Assembly: GCA_001599595.1 (NCBI GenBank)
Contig: BCHH01000006.1
Span: forward strand, 1,775,902-1,839,901
Length of the DNA stretch: 64,000 bases
From: Beverwykella pulmonaria
Taxonomy: Eukaryota > Ascomycota > Dothideomycetes > Pleosporales > Melanommataceae
Direction: 5' to 3'
A program made the translations under genes and the position numbers. The notes under the pieces were generated by a model that saw nothing but the letters and a program-made list of their open reading frames with translations, had not been told where the DNA came from and searched no databases. Positions within the stretch are counted from its first letter, which is position 1. The number at the start of each line of letters is the position of its first letter. Positions 36,202 through 47,481 of this stretch are shown piece after piece.

Positions 36202-37998
36202 TTAAGCCTCTTGGGGGGCACCGCGACCGCCCCGGGAGACGGAGCCGCCGCGACCACCCCGGGGCTGATATCCGCCACGAGGCTGGCCGCCAATGCCTCC
36301 ACGGCCACGAGGCGCACCACCACCCCGCGGGTACTGGCTGCCGAAGTTGGGGCGGAGGCGGCGTTCCTCGACTTTGATTTCGATACCACTGACGGTGTGG
36401 GGATTGTTGTTGACAGCGTTCTGGAATCCAGCAGGCGTCTTGAAGTCAACAAAAGCACAGTTCTACGCGATAATATTAGCCAGGCGCAAGAAAGTTAGAA
36501 GCTTGAATACATACCTTTTGGCGGCTGATGTCGAGGTACTCAACATCGCCAAATTTGGACATGGCGCTCCTCAAAGACGCCTCATCGACCTGGCTGTATA
36601 CGTTTTTGATATACGCACGCTTTTGGTCGGCATCGGCAGCCGGACCCTGGTTTTGAGCACGTGCCTGTTCCTTCTTGTGTGCGGTCACGCTTTGCCAGCC
36701 CGAGGCCTCGCCTTGGCTATTTGCTGGGGATGGCTCGCGCGCAGGTGTGGATGCTTGCGCAGATGGCAGGGTCAGAGGTTGGCTCGGGGCAGGTGCCGCG
36801 GCCTTTGGCTGCGATGGTGCTTGCGAGGTGGTTTGGGCGGGAACAGCGGGAGTAGCAACCTTGTGGGCAGACGCGGCAAGGCTCGCCCAAGTGCGTGGTG
36901 CAGCAGGCTTTGGAGGAGCGGATGGCGTGACGACGGGAGCGACCTTGGGAGCAGCGGGGACAGGAGTCGGGGCAGGGTCCTTGGGTTTCTCCGGCTCAGC
37001 CACGTCTTCCTCCACAGGTTCCTCAGGCTCCTGAGAAGGAGTCTCTTCGGGGGCAGAGACGGCAGCAGCTGGCGCCTCCTCAGCTTCCGCGACCTCAGCA
37101 GTTTCCGGGACCGGGGTGCCATTGACAGCTGCAGGAGGTGGCGAGGGCTCCCGAGAAGGCTCTTCCTGAGCAACTTCCTCGAGCTTGTGGTCAACCTTGC
37201 TCAGCTCTTCCTCGACCTCAGCGACGGCGTTCTCGCTTACGAGTTCAGCCTCAGTGATAGCGGTGGTCGGAGCGGGCTCCTGAACGCCGGTCGCAGGGGC
37301 AGCCGGGTCGAGTTGGAGCTGTTCCTCTTCCTCCTCCGGCTCCTCAGCGAGGTATCGGAAAATGTCATTGAGGACAAAGTAGCCGTTGGTCTGCTCGGCG
37401 AGGACGAAGGTCTGGACAAACCTCTTGTGAGGCTGGCCCTTATTGGAGATCTCGCCGATGACCTGGATGACAATGTTTGCGTCGGAGCCTTGGGAGTCGA
37501 CGTTAGTGACGCGAACCTTGGTGTCGTGGAAATCAAGGTCCTTGATTCGGTCGTTGATTGCCTAGAGAAGGTAATTGTCAGTCGTCAGTCCGCAATACAG
37601 CGCTCGGCGAAAAAAGAAGTACCTTCTGACCAAGACACACGTTCACCTTGTCCTCTTCTGTTCCGGAAACGTACTGCGACCGTTTGTTGTAGAAGAGCTG
37701 TGCTGGGGTCAGCCATTGCATTCTGCAGTCTAATATACTTGGTCTATGGGGGACTTACGTAAAGCCTGTCTGGGCTCTTGCTGAGGGTGGTGTAATACTG
37801 CTCAACAAAGTACCAGCCAACCTCGTCCTTGGGGATCTCGGAGGTGGACGCGCCGTTGCCGGGCTGGCTGGATGGCGGCTGTTGAGTTGTAGCATAACCA
37901 GAGTTGCTGTTGGTGGATGCTGCTGCGTAGTTGTTGGCATCGTAGGCGTGCGACCCATAGGTGCCGTTGATAGGGGCTGCCGATTCGGTAGATGCCAT
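36202..37998 (-). CDS. G3BP-like NTF2/RRM/RGG RNA-binding protein
   Basis: Exons are 37998-37759, 37697-37623, 37561-36515 and 36462-36202 (540 aa), all in phase 0. An NTF2-like domain (VGWYFVEQYYTTLSKSPDRL through HKRFVQTFVLAEQTNGYFVL) is followed by a long acidic and proline/alanine-rich linker, an RRM (AYIKNVYSQVDEASLRSAMS, then CAFVDFKTPAGFQNAV) and a C-terminal RGG-type tail (RGGIGGQPRGGYQPRGGRGG). The architecture is that of animal G3BP, S. cerevisiae Bre5 and S. pombe Nxt3, cofactors of the Ubp3 deubiquitinase and components of stress granules. The RNP1-like strand spans the last intron. Confidence 0.88.
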
Positions 37999-39894
37999 CT
38001 CGATGGAGTCAGAAATGTGAGGATAGGTGGACTGCGGGCGCGAATGGGGTAGGTAGTGTTCGGTAGAGGTAAGATGGCACTGAGTTAACAGATGCAGAAG
38101 CTGCGAAACGAATGAAGTCAGTCGTGGGTAGAGCGCGTTCTGAGTTGCACGGACTCACTTGGACGGAGGGAGGCGGCGGACAGCGAGCAAGCAGAGGAGG
38201 CAACTGCAGGAGCGGGAAGAGTGGAGAGGTCCTTTGGGAGGTTAATTAGATGGCGGTGTATGAGAGGCTCCCAGGTGGATTGGCAAGCGATGAAGCAGCG
38301 GATGGCGGATGACGGTGGGGAGAGATTGGTCGAGGTGGTGTGGGCGTTCCAAAAAGTCGAACTGCAAAGTAAAGCTTGCGCTGCCGCACGGGCCAACACG
38401 CTAATTTTGCAAACTATCATCCGCCTCCATTGCCGGCGCCATCGTTACTTCGTCCGTCACCTGGTTTGCCCTCTAGTTTCTTCCTCTTGAAGGGGAAATT
38501 CGAATGTAGGACTCAAATACGCTATATGAAAGGGCCCAAGTTACCAAGAGGGGAGCCATGCCTAGTATAGCGCGACTTCTACACTCGAACAGCACTGCAC
38601 CCTAACGTTGTCACCTGGAGCGAATATGCTGAGCTCAGGCACAAATGCCGTTCTGGCAGATATGTAGAGTCACCGAAATGGTAAGATAAGCCTCACGTTC
38701 TCTGACTAGAATCACTGCCTGCCTTGCTGGCTGAAGCGTTGGCCTGATATTCCCTCAGGAAGTGGTTACACGAACTATGTCCTAGACGAATCATCAACAA
38801 CATTAATGGGGAGGGCGAATGTGGGAGTACTTATAAGTCACCTATGGCTATATAAATCTAGCTATATATAAGGTCGCTCAACTCAGCTCTGTACAGTACT
38901 CTGCGAAAACTTACTACGTCTCATCAAGCAGGATCCTTCCAAGGTGTAGCCCACGGTGGTAGGTACAGAAGGGTGACGCGGGACTAACAAGATCATTGTG
39001 CCCGCTGGCCAGAACTGACTGTCTGTACGACTGTAAGTGGAAACGTGCAGAAGTTCATCTCTAAGCATTGTGGGGCTGTTCACGTCAACAAGCAGGACAG
39101 TTCAGCAACTTCTAACAGGAGGTCAGCGGAATTGACTTAGCTCGACGCCGCCCTGTTTTATTTGCCACATCGAGTTTTGCCTTGGAGTGCCTCCAGCATG
39201 TAGGGCAGTCACTTTGTCCCTGGAGCCGTAACCTTTCCTTCTCGACATCATCTCGAGCATGGCACCGCCCAGGCAAGTGAACGTCAGACACGGCCAATTA
39301 CTAGCTCACTTATACAATGGGCAATCGATAGAGATGTTTCTATCGCTGCGAGAGACATCTCGCTGCAAATAACAGCCGAAGCATCGAGCTCGGCCCGCGT
39401 TTTCAAAAACGCCGACATCTCCGTATGGGGGTCGGACAACGCTTCAGCACCTAGTAGCGAGACCGAAATTGTACGCGTTCAACCTGTGGGGCTTGCGAAC
39501 GTCACTATCGTATTTCCAACATGTTAAAACGCAAGAATCAGCCATAATTCTCAATCAGCGCAGACTTGAAGTTTCTTCCTTTGTACGGCGTTCTTTTACT
39601 CCGACGCCGAACGTAAACACCATCTTGTAATTTATATCTATCCGTTCACATCTCCTCGTCGGTTCTCAGAGCACTTTCACCTTTCCCATTTATGAATTCT
39701 CCTCATTAATCATTGCCAACCCACGCTTCTCCGCTTTAGCATGTTAGTATATAGTGAGAAATCTTTCGTCCATCTGTACTGACATGCCAAAGCCCCCTCT
39801 GGCAACTACGATAGTACTTTGCAGGGCTGACCCGATCCTTTCGACATCTTCCATAATTACCTATCGATCCACAACTACTAAACCCATCCACACG
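37999..39894. other. Long divergent promoter region
   Basis: About 1.9 kb between the divergent G3BP-like and MFS genes. It becomes AT-rich near 38780-38880 (CTATATATAAGG at 38859-38870). Short frames show no family resemblance. Confidence 0.5.
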
Positions 39895-41346
39895 ATGTCG
39901 AAACCGAGAAGCTCGACCCCGTCCCTGGACGACTCAATGCAGTTCAACCCTCAAAGCGATATCGACACCGACATCGACATCGAAAAGAACTTCGAGAAAG
40001 AAGAGCAACAGCCCAATAGCCCTCCTTCAGAGCCATCCGAAGCGCTTCCTCTTTCGCATCCTAGCCAGTTCCCCGATGGTGGCAGAGACGCGTGGCTTGC
40101 GTTGGCTGGAGCCTTCTGCTGTTTGTTCTGCAGCTTCGGATGGATCAACTGTGTCGGCGTCTTCCAAAACTACTATCAATCTCACCAACTTAGTAACTAC
40201 TCTCCCTCCATCGTGGCGTGGATCCCGTCTTGCGAGATTTTTATAATGTTTCTACCCGGACCCATCGTCGGCTACGTTTACGACAACTACGGGCCTCGAT
40301 ATCTCCTCATCTTCGGCACATTTTTCCACGTCTTTGGCATCATGATGACCAGTCTCGCGACCGAATACTGGCAATTTATTCTGGCCCAGGGCATATGCAG
40401 CCCTCTTGGACTGAACTGCATCTTCAATTGCGGTGCGAGTACTGTCCCGACATGGTTCTTCAAGAAGAGAGGCGCTGCGTTTGGCGCCATGGCTGCTGGA
40501 TCCGGATTGGGTGGCATTATATTCCCAATTATGGCTTCCCATCTCATCCCACAAGTGGGTTTCGGCTGGACGATGAGAATTTGCGCCTTCCTTATTCTCG
40601 CGCTGATGATGGTAGCCATATTCACGGTCCGGTCGAGACTACCGCCAACACCTCGGAAGCTTGAGTTCGCGGTGTTCTTAGACCCGTTCAAGGATATGCG
40701 ATTTAATATCCTAACAATTTCCTCCTTCCTTTTTTTTCTTGGGTTGTTTATCCCTATCAATTTCATCGAGTCGGAAGCGATAGCCAGCGGCATGTCGACG
40801 CGTCTGGCTACCTATCTTCTTGCCGTTCTCAACGCAGCCAGGTAAGCCTTAATCCAATACCAAATGTGGCCTGAGGACAGCAGGAGTCTTCATGTGCGTC
40901 TACTGACAAGAGACAGCATATTTGGCCGAATTATTCCAGGAATCCTCGCTGACAAACTTGGCCGCTTCAACATGCAAATGATCATGGCCTACTTCGCCGC
41001 CATTCTCGTCTTAGCTCTCTCCCTTCCCGCGTCTAACAACGCCGCCTTCATCGCCTTCGCTGCATTGTACGGCTTTGCATCCGGTGCTTTCGTCTCACTC
41101 GCGCCCGCCCAAGTCGCTCTCATCTCGAAAATCGAACATATAGGGGTCCGCATGGGTGTCATGTTTTCGGTGCTCTCATTTGCTGGGTTGGTTGGCAATC
41201 CAATTGCTGGCGCTATAGTAGTGAAGGAGCACGGAGGTTATGATGGGTTGAATATATTTGCAGGTGTCGTGCTGGTGGCTGGTGCTGTGATGTTTACGAT
41301 CACCAGGATGGTTGTTGCTGAGTGGAAGGTCTGGACTAAAATTTAG
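39895..41346 (+). CDS. MFS transporter, monocarboxylate (MCT)-like
   Basis: Exons are 39895-40841 and 40917-41346 (458 aa); an earlier in-frame ATG at 39783 would add 37 residues. A cytosolic N-terminus with an acidic repeat (DIDTDIDIEKNFEKEE) precedes DGGRDAWLALAGAFCCLFCS, the conserved first helix of fungal MCT-like carriers (DGGxxAW), then GPIVGYVYDNYGPRYLL, the A-like motif between helices 2 and 3, and GRIIPGILADKLGRFNM between helices 7 and 8. About 12 membrane segments are visible. Substrates of this family vary (carboxylates, nicotinate, secondary metabolites). The adjacent Zn2Cys6 regulator in the same orientation suggests a catabolic or export pair. Confidence 0.85.
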
Positions 41347-41969
41347 ATGCTTGGATGAAAGTCTCTTGTTCTCGTTCATAGATAGATATCATGATAGACA
41401 GTGCGCGGCTACGGCTTCATAGGATAGATGTTTGTATTATCATTCTCAGTTCTTTCGCAAAGTAACTAGTCCAGCTCGATAAACATTCTCTCGCCCTCTT
41501 CAATAGGCCACTAGGTACTCTGTAGTTTACACGACGGACTTTGTAGGACCAGACGAGCTCATATAACCCTCGATTACCCACCCTTTTACCGCTTCTTCAA
41601 AGTGTCTTTGATGTATGTAAGACGGAATTCACTTCCCTGTATATGAGTACTCTTCCGCGAACGCTTACTTTATTTAGTCATTGATTCTCTTGAAAAAAGT
41701 TTTTGAAGATTCATCTGCTTCGGTCATCCGCACAATCATTTGTTAAGTCCGAGATCATTGCCTCGTATTCAGGGGTTCCAGTCTTGTCCAAATACAGCTA
41801 GCTATGTCTCCTAGATCCCCCGCGATCCCCGAACCTTCGTACGATGATGTGAACGGGGTTGTACGATCATGTACGATGATGCACGAAAGCTTTTACGCCC
41901 AGAACTTCCTTCACTCCTCAATCATTCCATTAAAATTTCTCTTCCCCTGTCGTCGAACATACCGTACTA
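41347..41969. other. Intergenic region, MFS to transcription factor
   Basis: About 620 bp; promoter of the transcription factor gene. A longer frame starting at 41804 reads into it but does not give a complete zinc cluster. Confidence 0.45.
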
Positions 41970-44437
41970 ATGCCAAAATTGCGCCAAACCTGCACTCGGT
42001 ATTTGATCACCTCACACTACTTGGCATAATTAGACTAAGTAATAGCAGGTGCTCTATGCGCCGACAGAAGTGTGATAAGAAGAAACCATGCTCAAGATGT
42101 GTGCTGAATAAGGGTATGCAAGTTCCTTTTGACCCTCTTATATGCTGATGCCGTCGAAAAGAGTCTCACTTATGTACAACCGAATGGACAAACGGGTACA
42201 ATCCAAATGTACATCGGAAATATCCGCGGAAGACCTCGCCTACCAGCTCCCAACCCGATGGCATCTCAGGCACGACACTGACCTCATTGGATGATCCTCG
42301 CCAAGTACATGCTATCAGCCAACCGTGGCCTGTCGCACATATTGCGAGCCAAGAACTTCCATCCCACATTCGATCTCAGGACTCAACTAGTGGTAGTAGT
42401 GGTCTTACGCCTGGCTCAAGCTCCTACTCTGCATCCTCGTCAATCAACTCTTCTCAAGCTCCCCCCCAAGAACCCACATCTTCGACCAACCTTGACTTTA
42501 TCACCTTCGGACGCTCCCAGTTCGCTGATGTCAGTATGGGAACGATACTTGCCAACAAGGACTCGTACGTTAGCAAAACCTTGAATACTCAGGCTTTGAA
42601 CCGAAGTCAAAGTAAACAACTCGACGACAATGCTATGCAGCGAGGGTTCTCTCCCGCTGCAAGGGCAGTGGAGGTCTACCACATCCAATCGCTACTACCT
42701 ACCAAGCACCAAGTTTTACAGATGGCTGACTATCACGAACACCATATGCTGTACTGGTCAGGTGGCATCTACCACGCTCCCACCTTTCGAAGGACTTTAC
42801 TAGCAGCTTATGCTCAATCAGAAGAATTAGAGCTTCGGAATCTAGATTTCCGTTGGACGGCCCTATTGTTTTCAATTTTGTCCGCGTGTATCGTTGGATC
42901 GCCAGAAAGTATCTCTCTTTCATGGGGATATACTATTTCTGATAAAGTCCGACTGGCTCGCCAGTGGGGTTCAGCTGCGACATCCTGTTTGCAACTCGGA
43001 GATTATGCCTCCAAATATCATCTCTACTCCATTCAGGCAATTATGAACATGCACACCTCTGAGCACCTGGTCGGTTCTACCAAAGAATGGGCAGTGTATC
43101 AGGGTGCGTCAATTGTAATTGCAAGAGGTTTAGGGCTGCATAGGTCAGTACCTATACCCTTCCCTCATTCAGAGATTCTAATAGTTGAGTAGACTTGTTG
43201 CACACCCAGATGATGGGAAGTCTACTGAGCTCAATCCAGAGCAGAAAGAAGCTCTACTTCAACGGGAAATGGGACGAAGGGCCTGGTATGCGATTGCCAG
43301 TCAAGATTGGCTCTGCTCAACTTCCCAGGGCATGTATACCATCCAAAGAAAGCACTTTACTTCTATTAAACCGCACTACGTAAATGAAGAAACCATGGCT
43401 CCGATTCTGGACGACACGCCCACCGTAACCCATATAGGTAACTACCTCAATGAGATTTCATACTTGCTAATCTGTTATCACGACGAAATCATCGATGCGC
43501 AGGAATTGATGACCAAGTACAATGTCGTCTTGAAGTACGATGCAAGAATGCGAGCTCTGTGTTCTGAGAGGATACCAAAATGTCTCTCGCCAACGGAACC
43601 GTTCAATCCAGCTTGGCCAAGATGGGTGGCTTGGGCAAGACGCTTACATCAAGCATCTTGTGCCCATAAGATCATCATGATTCATCAAGCTTTCCTAGGA
43701 AGAAGCTTCAAGTCCCCGCAGTTTACTTACAGTCGCTGGGCTTGTGTATCATCGGCTAAGACTATTATCGAGCACATGTCTAAGGTGCGTGAGCCACAGG
43801 AACCACAATGGTGGGTTGAACAGGTACGTGAGGAGCTCTTCTATGCTTTCGGCTTGTATTTTCGTCTTGGTTTGCATTTCGGAAAAGACTTGCACGGCTT
43901 GGTTAAATTGTCATGCTTATCCATTTCACAACACCGAAACGCGAATCTGACTCTCGGCAGGCGTTCGTAGTTACTGCTGGTCTCTGCATAGCAATCGACC
44001 TATTCCACCGACCCGACAAAGACCCCGAAATCCGAGAACAACAGATGTGGGTCGAGAAAACCATCAAGACATTGGAACAATGGCCTTCGAGCTCAGTGGC
44101 TAGCCATGGAGTTCGTCTTCTCATATCACTACTCCAAGAACACAACAAGAAGAACGAGACTCACAAATCAAACGCTCCTCCTTCTGCCGCTGGACCTTCT
44201 CTATCCTTCCCATCCAATATCTCGCCCGCGGCGCTTGCAGACACCGCTGCCGCGTCAGCCGAGGCATTGGCAGAGGCCTCTTCAATTGCGAACGAAGGAT
44301 GGGGCAACTTGGACGTGGATATGTACGACTTTGAAGGGTTCGACGAACTCATGGACACACTTCCACTCGAGGCTGGCTTAAACAACAATATGTTCTTCGA
44401 TAGCATGCTGTCTCTTGCTAATGCCCAATTGTTCTGA
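41970..44437 (+). CDS. Zn2Cys6 fungal transcription factor
   Basis: Exons are 41970-41998, 42049-42113, 42162-43143, 43193-43823 and 43961-44437 (727 aa). The first three exons join to give MPKLRQTCTRCSMRRQKCDK, KKPCSRC and ESHLC, a full six-cysteine binuclear cluster at the extreme N-terminus; the last cysteine comes from exon 3. The middle-homology domain follows (AAYAQSEELELRNLDFRWTA, WAVYQGASIVIARGLGLHR, MGRRAWYAIASQDWL). The last exon is joined in phase as VEQ|AFVVTAGLCIAIDLFH, with an acidic C-terminus (NLDVDMYDFEGFDELMD) that could activate transcription. It likely regulates the neighbouring MFS gene; this is inference from position. Confidence 0.85.
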
Positions 44438-44486
44438 GAGCGGCATGCTATAAATCTTTGAATACGGAAGAGGACTCATTCTCGGA

Positions 44487-45033
44487 TCATGTCCAACCTC
44501 TCAAACGAAGCCCAGAAGGGAAGAAAGCTCTCGTAAGCTTTAAAGCATCCATTAAATCCTTCCTAAATACCACAGCCGAGCTGGCAACAGCAGCAAGCAC
44601 CCCAATAATCGCCAAATTCCGATACGCCACTCTTATCTGCCTTGCATGCACCATGCCTGTTATCCTCCTAAATTCGGTTGGCGTATCCCCCTCGGGAACT
44701 CCTTATCTGGGACTGTGCTCGGCGTGTCGGCCAACGCATCGTATACGCCAAAAGCGCTATCGAATTCTGCAGCGGTGAGAACGATATTGTTGATTTGAGA
44801 ACCGCTAGTGTACTTTTATGAATGAGGGCCGAGAGGAGCAGTTTGGGATGTTGGTTGATTTCTAAGAATGTCTCATAGCCGTGGAAGACAGACGGGTATC
44901 CAAGTTGGATAAGTGCCTGGCGAAGGGAATCAGTGACGGGGCGGGATGAGCCAAGACAGAGGACTTGGAGGGGCTGTGTTAGGGGATGGTGTGGGGTTGG
45001 GACGGCGTAGAAGGAGCTTAGGGTGATGTCCAT
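44487..45033 (-). pseudogene. Sulfotransferase-like (P-loop) protein with its catalytic middle deleted
   Basis: From the ATG at 45033 the frame reads MDITLSSFYAVPTPHHPLTQ, VLCLGSSRPVTDSLRQALIQ and LGYPSVFHGYETFLE, the start of the fungal Sulfotransfer_4-type NAD/PAPS-family proteins (normally VLCLGLSRTGTDSL, so the P-loop is already altered). After a short intron it continues FDSAFGVYDALADTPSTVPD, then shifts frame and joins HARQIRVAYRNLAIIGVLAA plus a C-terminal membrane helix. About 130 catalytic residues normally found between are missing. Deletion, frameshift and P-loop changes together indicate a dead gene. Confidence 0.6.
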
Positions 45034-46021
45034 GGCTTTTGAGGGTCGGAGTAGGGGATGTATGATGTAAATCTACGAACGAGGGATTTGAGGGTATCGG
45101 CTAGATTGTGGAGGTCTTACAGTATCTCCACTAAGACTTCATCTAATGTCGGATGGTAAGTTTGATATTAGCCCTGATTTCTCATTGCTTGCCTTAAACA
45201 TGTCAACTACGAGTTAAAGATCTATCTCAATCTTCGCAAGCCCCAAGCGGAAGGCGCACGCCATATCGACAATTGCCAGAATACTTCTGCACGTTACCAA
45301 TCCAGCTTCGCTTGATAACACGATTTCGGGATACTTAGAACGACGTTTGTTGTTGAAGAACAGTAGACGAGACCTTGTCTCTTCCAGACTCTGTGATTGA
45401 TATCAAGTAAAGGGCAAAGGATGACAGCCGCCCATTTGTATCCCTTGGAGTGTTTTAGTATCGCAAGAGGTCTTTCGTCTTAGCAAATATTCACTTCTTG
45501 TCTAGCAGCTCAATCGTTGCATTAATTATCTCTTACTCTTACACTTACTCTTACTTTAAAGCTCATTTGAACGATCATCCTTCCCCGCCCCAACACTTAC
45601 TGGCCTCACATCTTCATCTGGTGTATCATCTTCCTCAATTACTCCCCTCTTTTCTGAGCCAAGGTTTTAAGCTTCTGGATAGATACATTTCTCCTCTGCC
45701 GTCTCGATATTACATTGTAATTGATTCTATGCCCTATATGCGTTTGAGAACCGGTGACTAGAGGAATAAAATGTTGCTCGCTCCGCTGTCAAAACTCCAC
45801 ACCATATTCAACCTTTTCCGACTTCTTCGCAGCCTCCACACCCACAACTCCCTTAAAAACATGACGGCTAAGGATCAATATGAAGAAGCATTGGAAAATG
45901 TTGTAGTGCAAATATATAGCCGCTCCTTACATCAATTCTCCCTCCCAAATAGTCATTACCAGCATCATACCCAAACACCACCGGTCCATGCATCTATACC
46001 CCTAAACGAAGTTATCTCTCC
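45034..46021. other. AT-rich intergenic region
   Basis: About 990 bp with a short TTACTCT/TTACACT-type repeat near 45529-45553. No supported gene. Confidence 0.45.
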
Positions 46022-47019
46022 CTAACCCTGCGCAGCAGGGTTTAGCCCATTCTCGCCACTGTTGCCGCCTCCTGCGACACTTGCCACAAATTCCTGATAT
46101 CGGAAAACCTCTCCTCTTCCGAGACCCTTTCCGCTCTTTCCAAACGCCCTCCTTCCACTGAAGCCCTCTACTACCATATCGATCTCCCTCTCCGTAAGCT
46201 TCCTCTCCCCAGGCTCGGGTGGTGTGTGCAGCAAAGCGTCCTTTAGCTCTGCCAAATCAATTTGTCCATCATCTCCATCGTCGAACGCCTCAAATGCTGC
46301 ATTCAGCTCATTTGGATGTGAGAGTCCGGACAAAAGATCCGACAGCGTGTTCAGGTATGTTGCGAGATTCATTGACTGGGAGCCATTCGGAAAATATGAC
46401 GCAAGCATGGAGGGTGTGGTGCTGAGCCCGAGCTGCGAAAGCATATCGGCTACGTCTGCAGAGTTTATGCTCCCGCTGTTATCCCTGTCCAGAACGCTGA
46501 AAGACTCGCGCATGCTGTGGAGGAGCGGAGGGGGGATCTTTGAGAGGGCATCGCTGGGGCCGGTCCGCGAGAGTGGAGCTGGCCGGGTCGCGAGTCGCTC
46601 GGGAGGAGGGGCGTTGGTTGAGCTCGGGCCGTCAAACCGCGATGCAATGGAAGCGGTGTTCAGGGGGCGGACTGTGTGCTGTGTAGATGTAGAGACGTGT
46701 CGCGTCGGCGAGCTTGGGACTTCGGGAGCCGTGGTCGTTCCACGGGTGTTCAGCCACGAGGGCGGGTTGACCGAGGCATTACTCGTTGTGGAAGCGCGAA
46801 GCGGAGTCTGCGAGGGCGTTGATGCTGCAGGCTTGAGAGGAGAGGTGGACGGTGTAGCTGGCCGTACTGTGGAGGGGGAGGGCGCAAGCGGCGAGGCGGG
46901 GCGGCGGAAGGGTGAGGTGCGCGGGCTGTTGAAGGAGAGCGGGGAGGGCTTGTAGTGCGTAGGAGTGGTTGACTGCGGCGTGTTAGAATCATTCGAACCG
47001 TTACAGGATTGAAGAGCAT
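46022..47019 (-). CDS. rlc1: EF-hand protein resembling myosin II regulatory light chain
   Basis: Proposed exons are 47019-47005 (MLFNP) and 46948-46022 (313 aa); an alternative CAG acceptor would make the intron only 32 nt. A disordered, serine/threonine/proline-rich N-terminus of about 150 residues (PSPLSFNSPRTSPFRRPASP) precedes the EF-hand part. Hand 1 is canonical (DRDNSGSINSADV); hand 3 is DDGDDGQIDLAEL; the second and fourth are degenerate. Spacing (ADMLSQLGLSTTPSMLASYF, LTEREIDMVVEGF, FRYQEFVASV) follows regulatory light chains such as Rlc1, which bind the type II myosin neck at the septation ring. The long N-terminal extension is unlike animal light chains. Confidence 0.62.
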
Positions 47020-47481
47020 GCCATCTTGTGTTGAATGCCGCGGATTGAGGTCGTGGGATACAATGGCCGATGTTCAGTGTCCGCTGGTGTCGCGTGTTAG
47101 GCTGGTGGTGTTGACTCGATGTTCTCTCACCAGGGCAACGGCGCGACGCTGCTGGAATAAGGTTCGGGAACGCTAGCCCGATAACGATAAGCGCATTGAC
47201 CCTATGCGCCTACCTCAACACCTTATTCACTACCATCGCCGGCTCAACGCCCGCTACCATTGTACAGTGAGATTGATGACAGAACACTCCGACGGCTGCT
47301 CGCACCATCACATCTTCCACCTCCATCTCCCCCCGTCCCCGCCCAGCTCCCCGAGCCAAGGCGCGCACCCTCCCCATCGCTCACCGCCCTTGAAACTTTC
47401 CGTTTCGGATTCCATCCCGGGGGAGGGGCTTGTCTAGCGCGCACTCGTTGAAGTCTCCAGCAGGATGCGCTGGCCTGGAGG
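47020..47481. other. Divergent promoter, light-chain-like / AFI1
   Basis: About 460 bp between divergent starts, C-rich toward AFI1. No further feature. Confidence 0.45.

Noticed and set aside
36293..37762. 489-codon plus-strand frame opposite the G3BP-like gene
   Set aside because: It is the mirror of a GC-rich, alanine/proline/glycine-rich coding region and has no family features; the minus strand carries NTF2, RRM and RGG domains with consistent splice sites.
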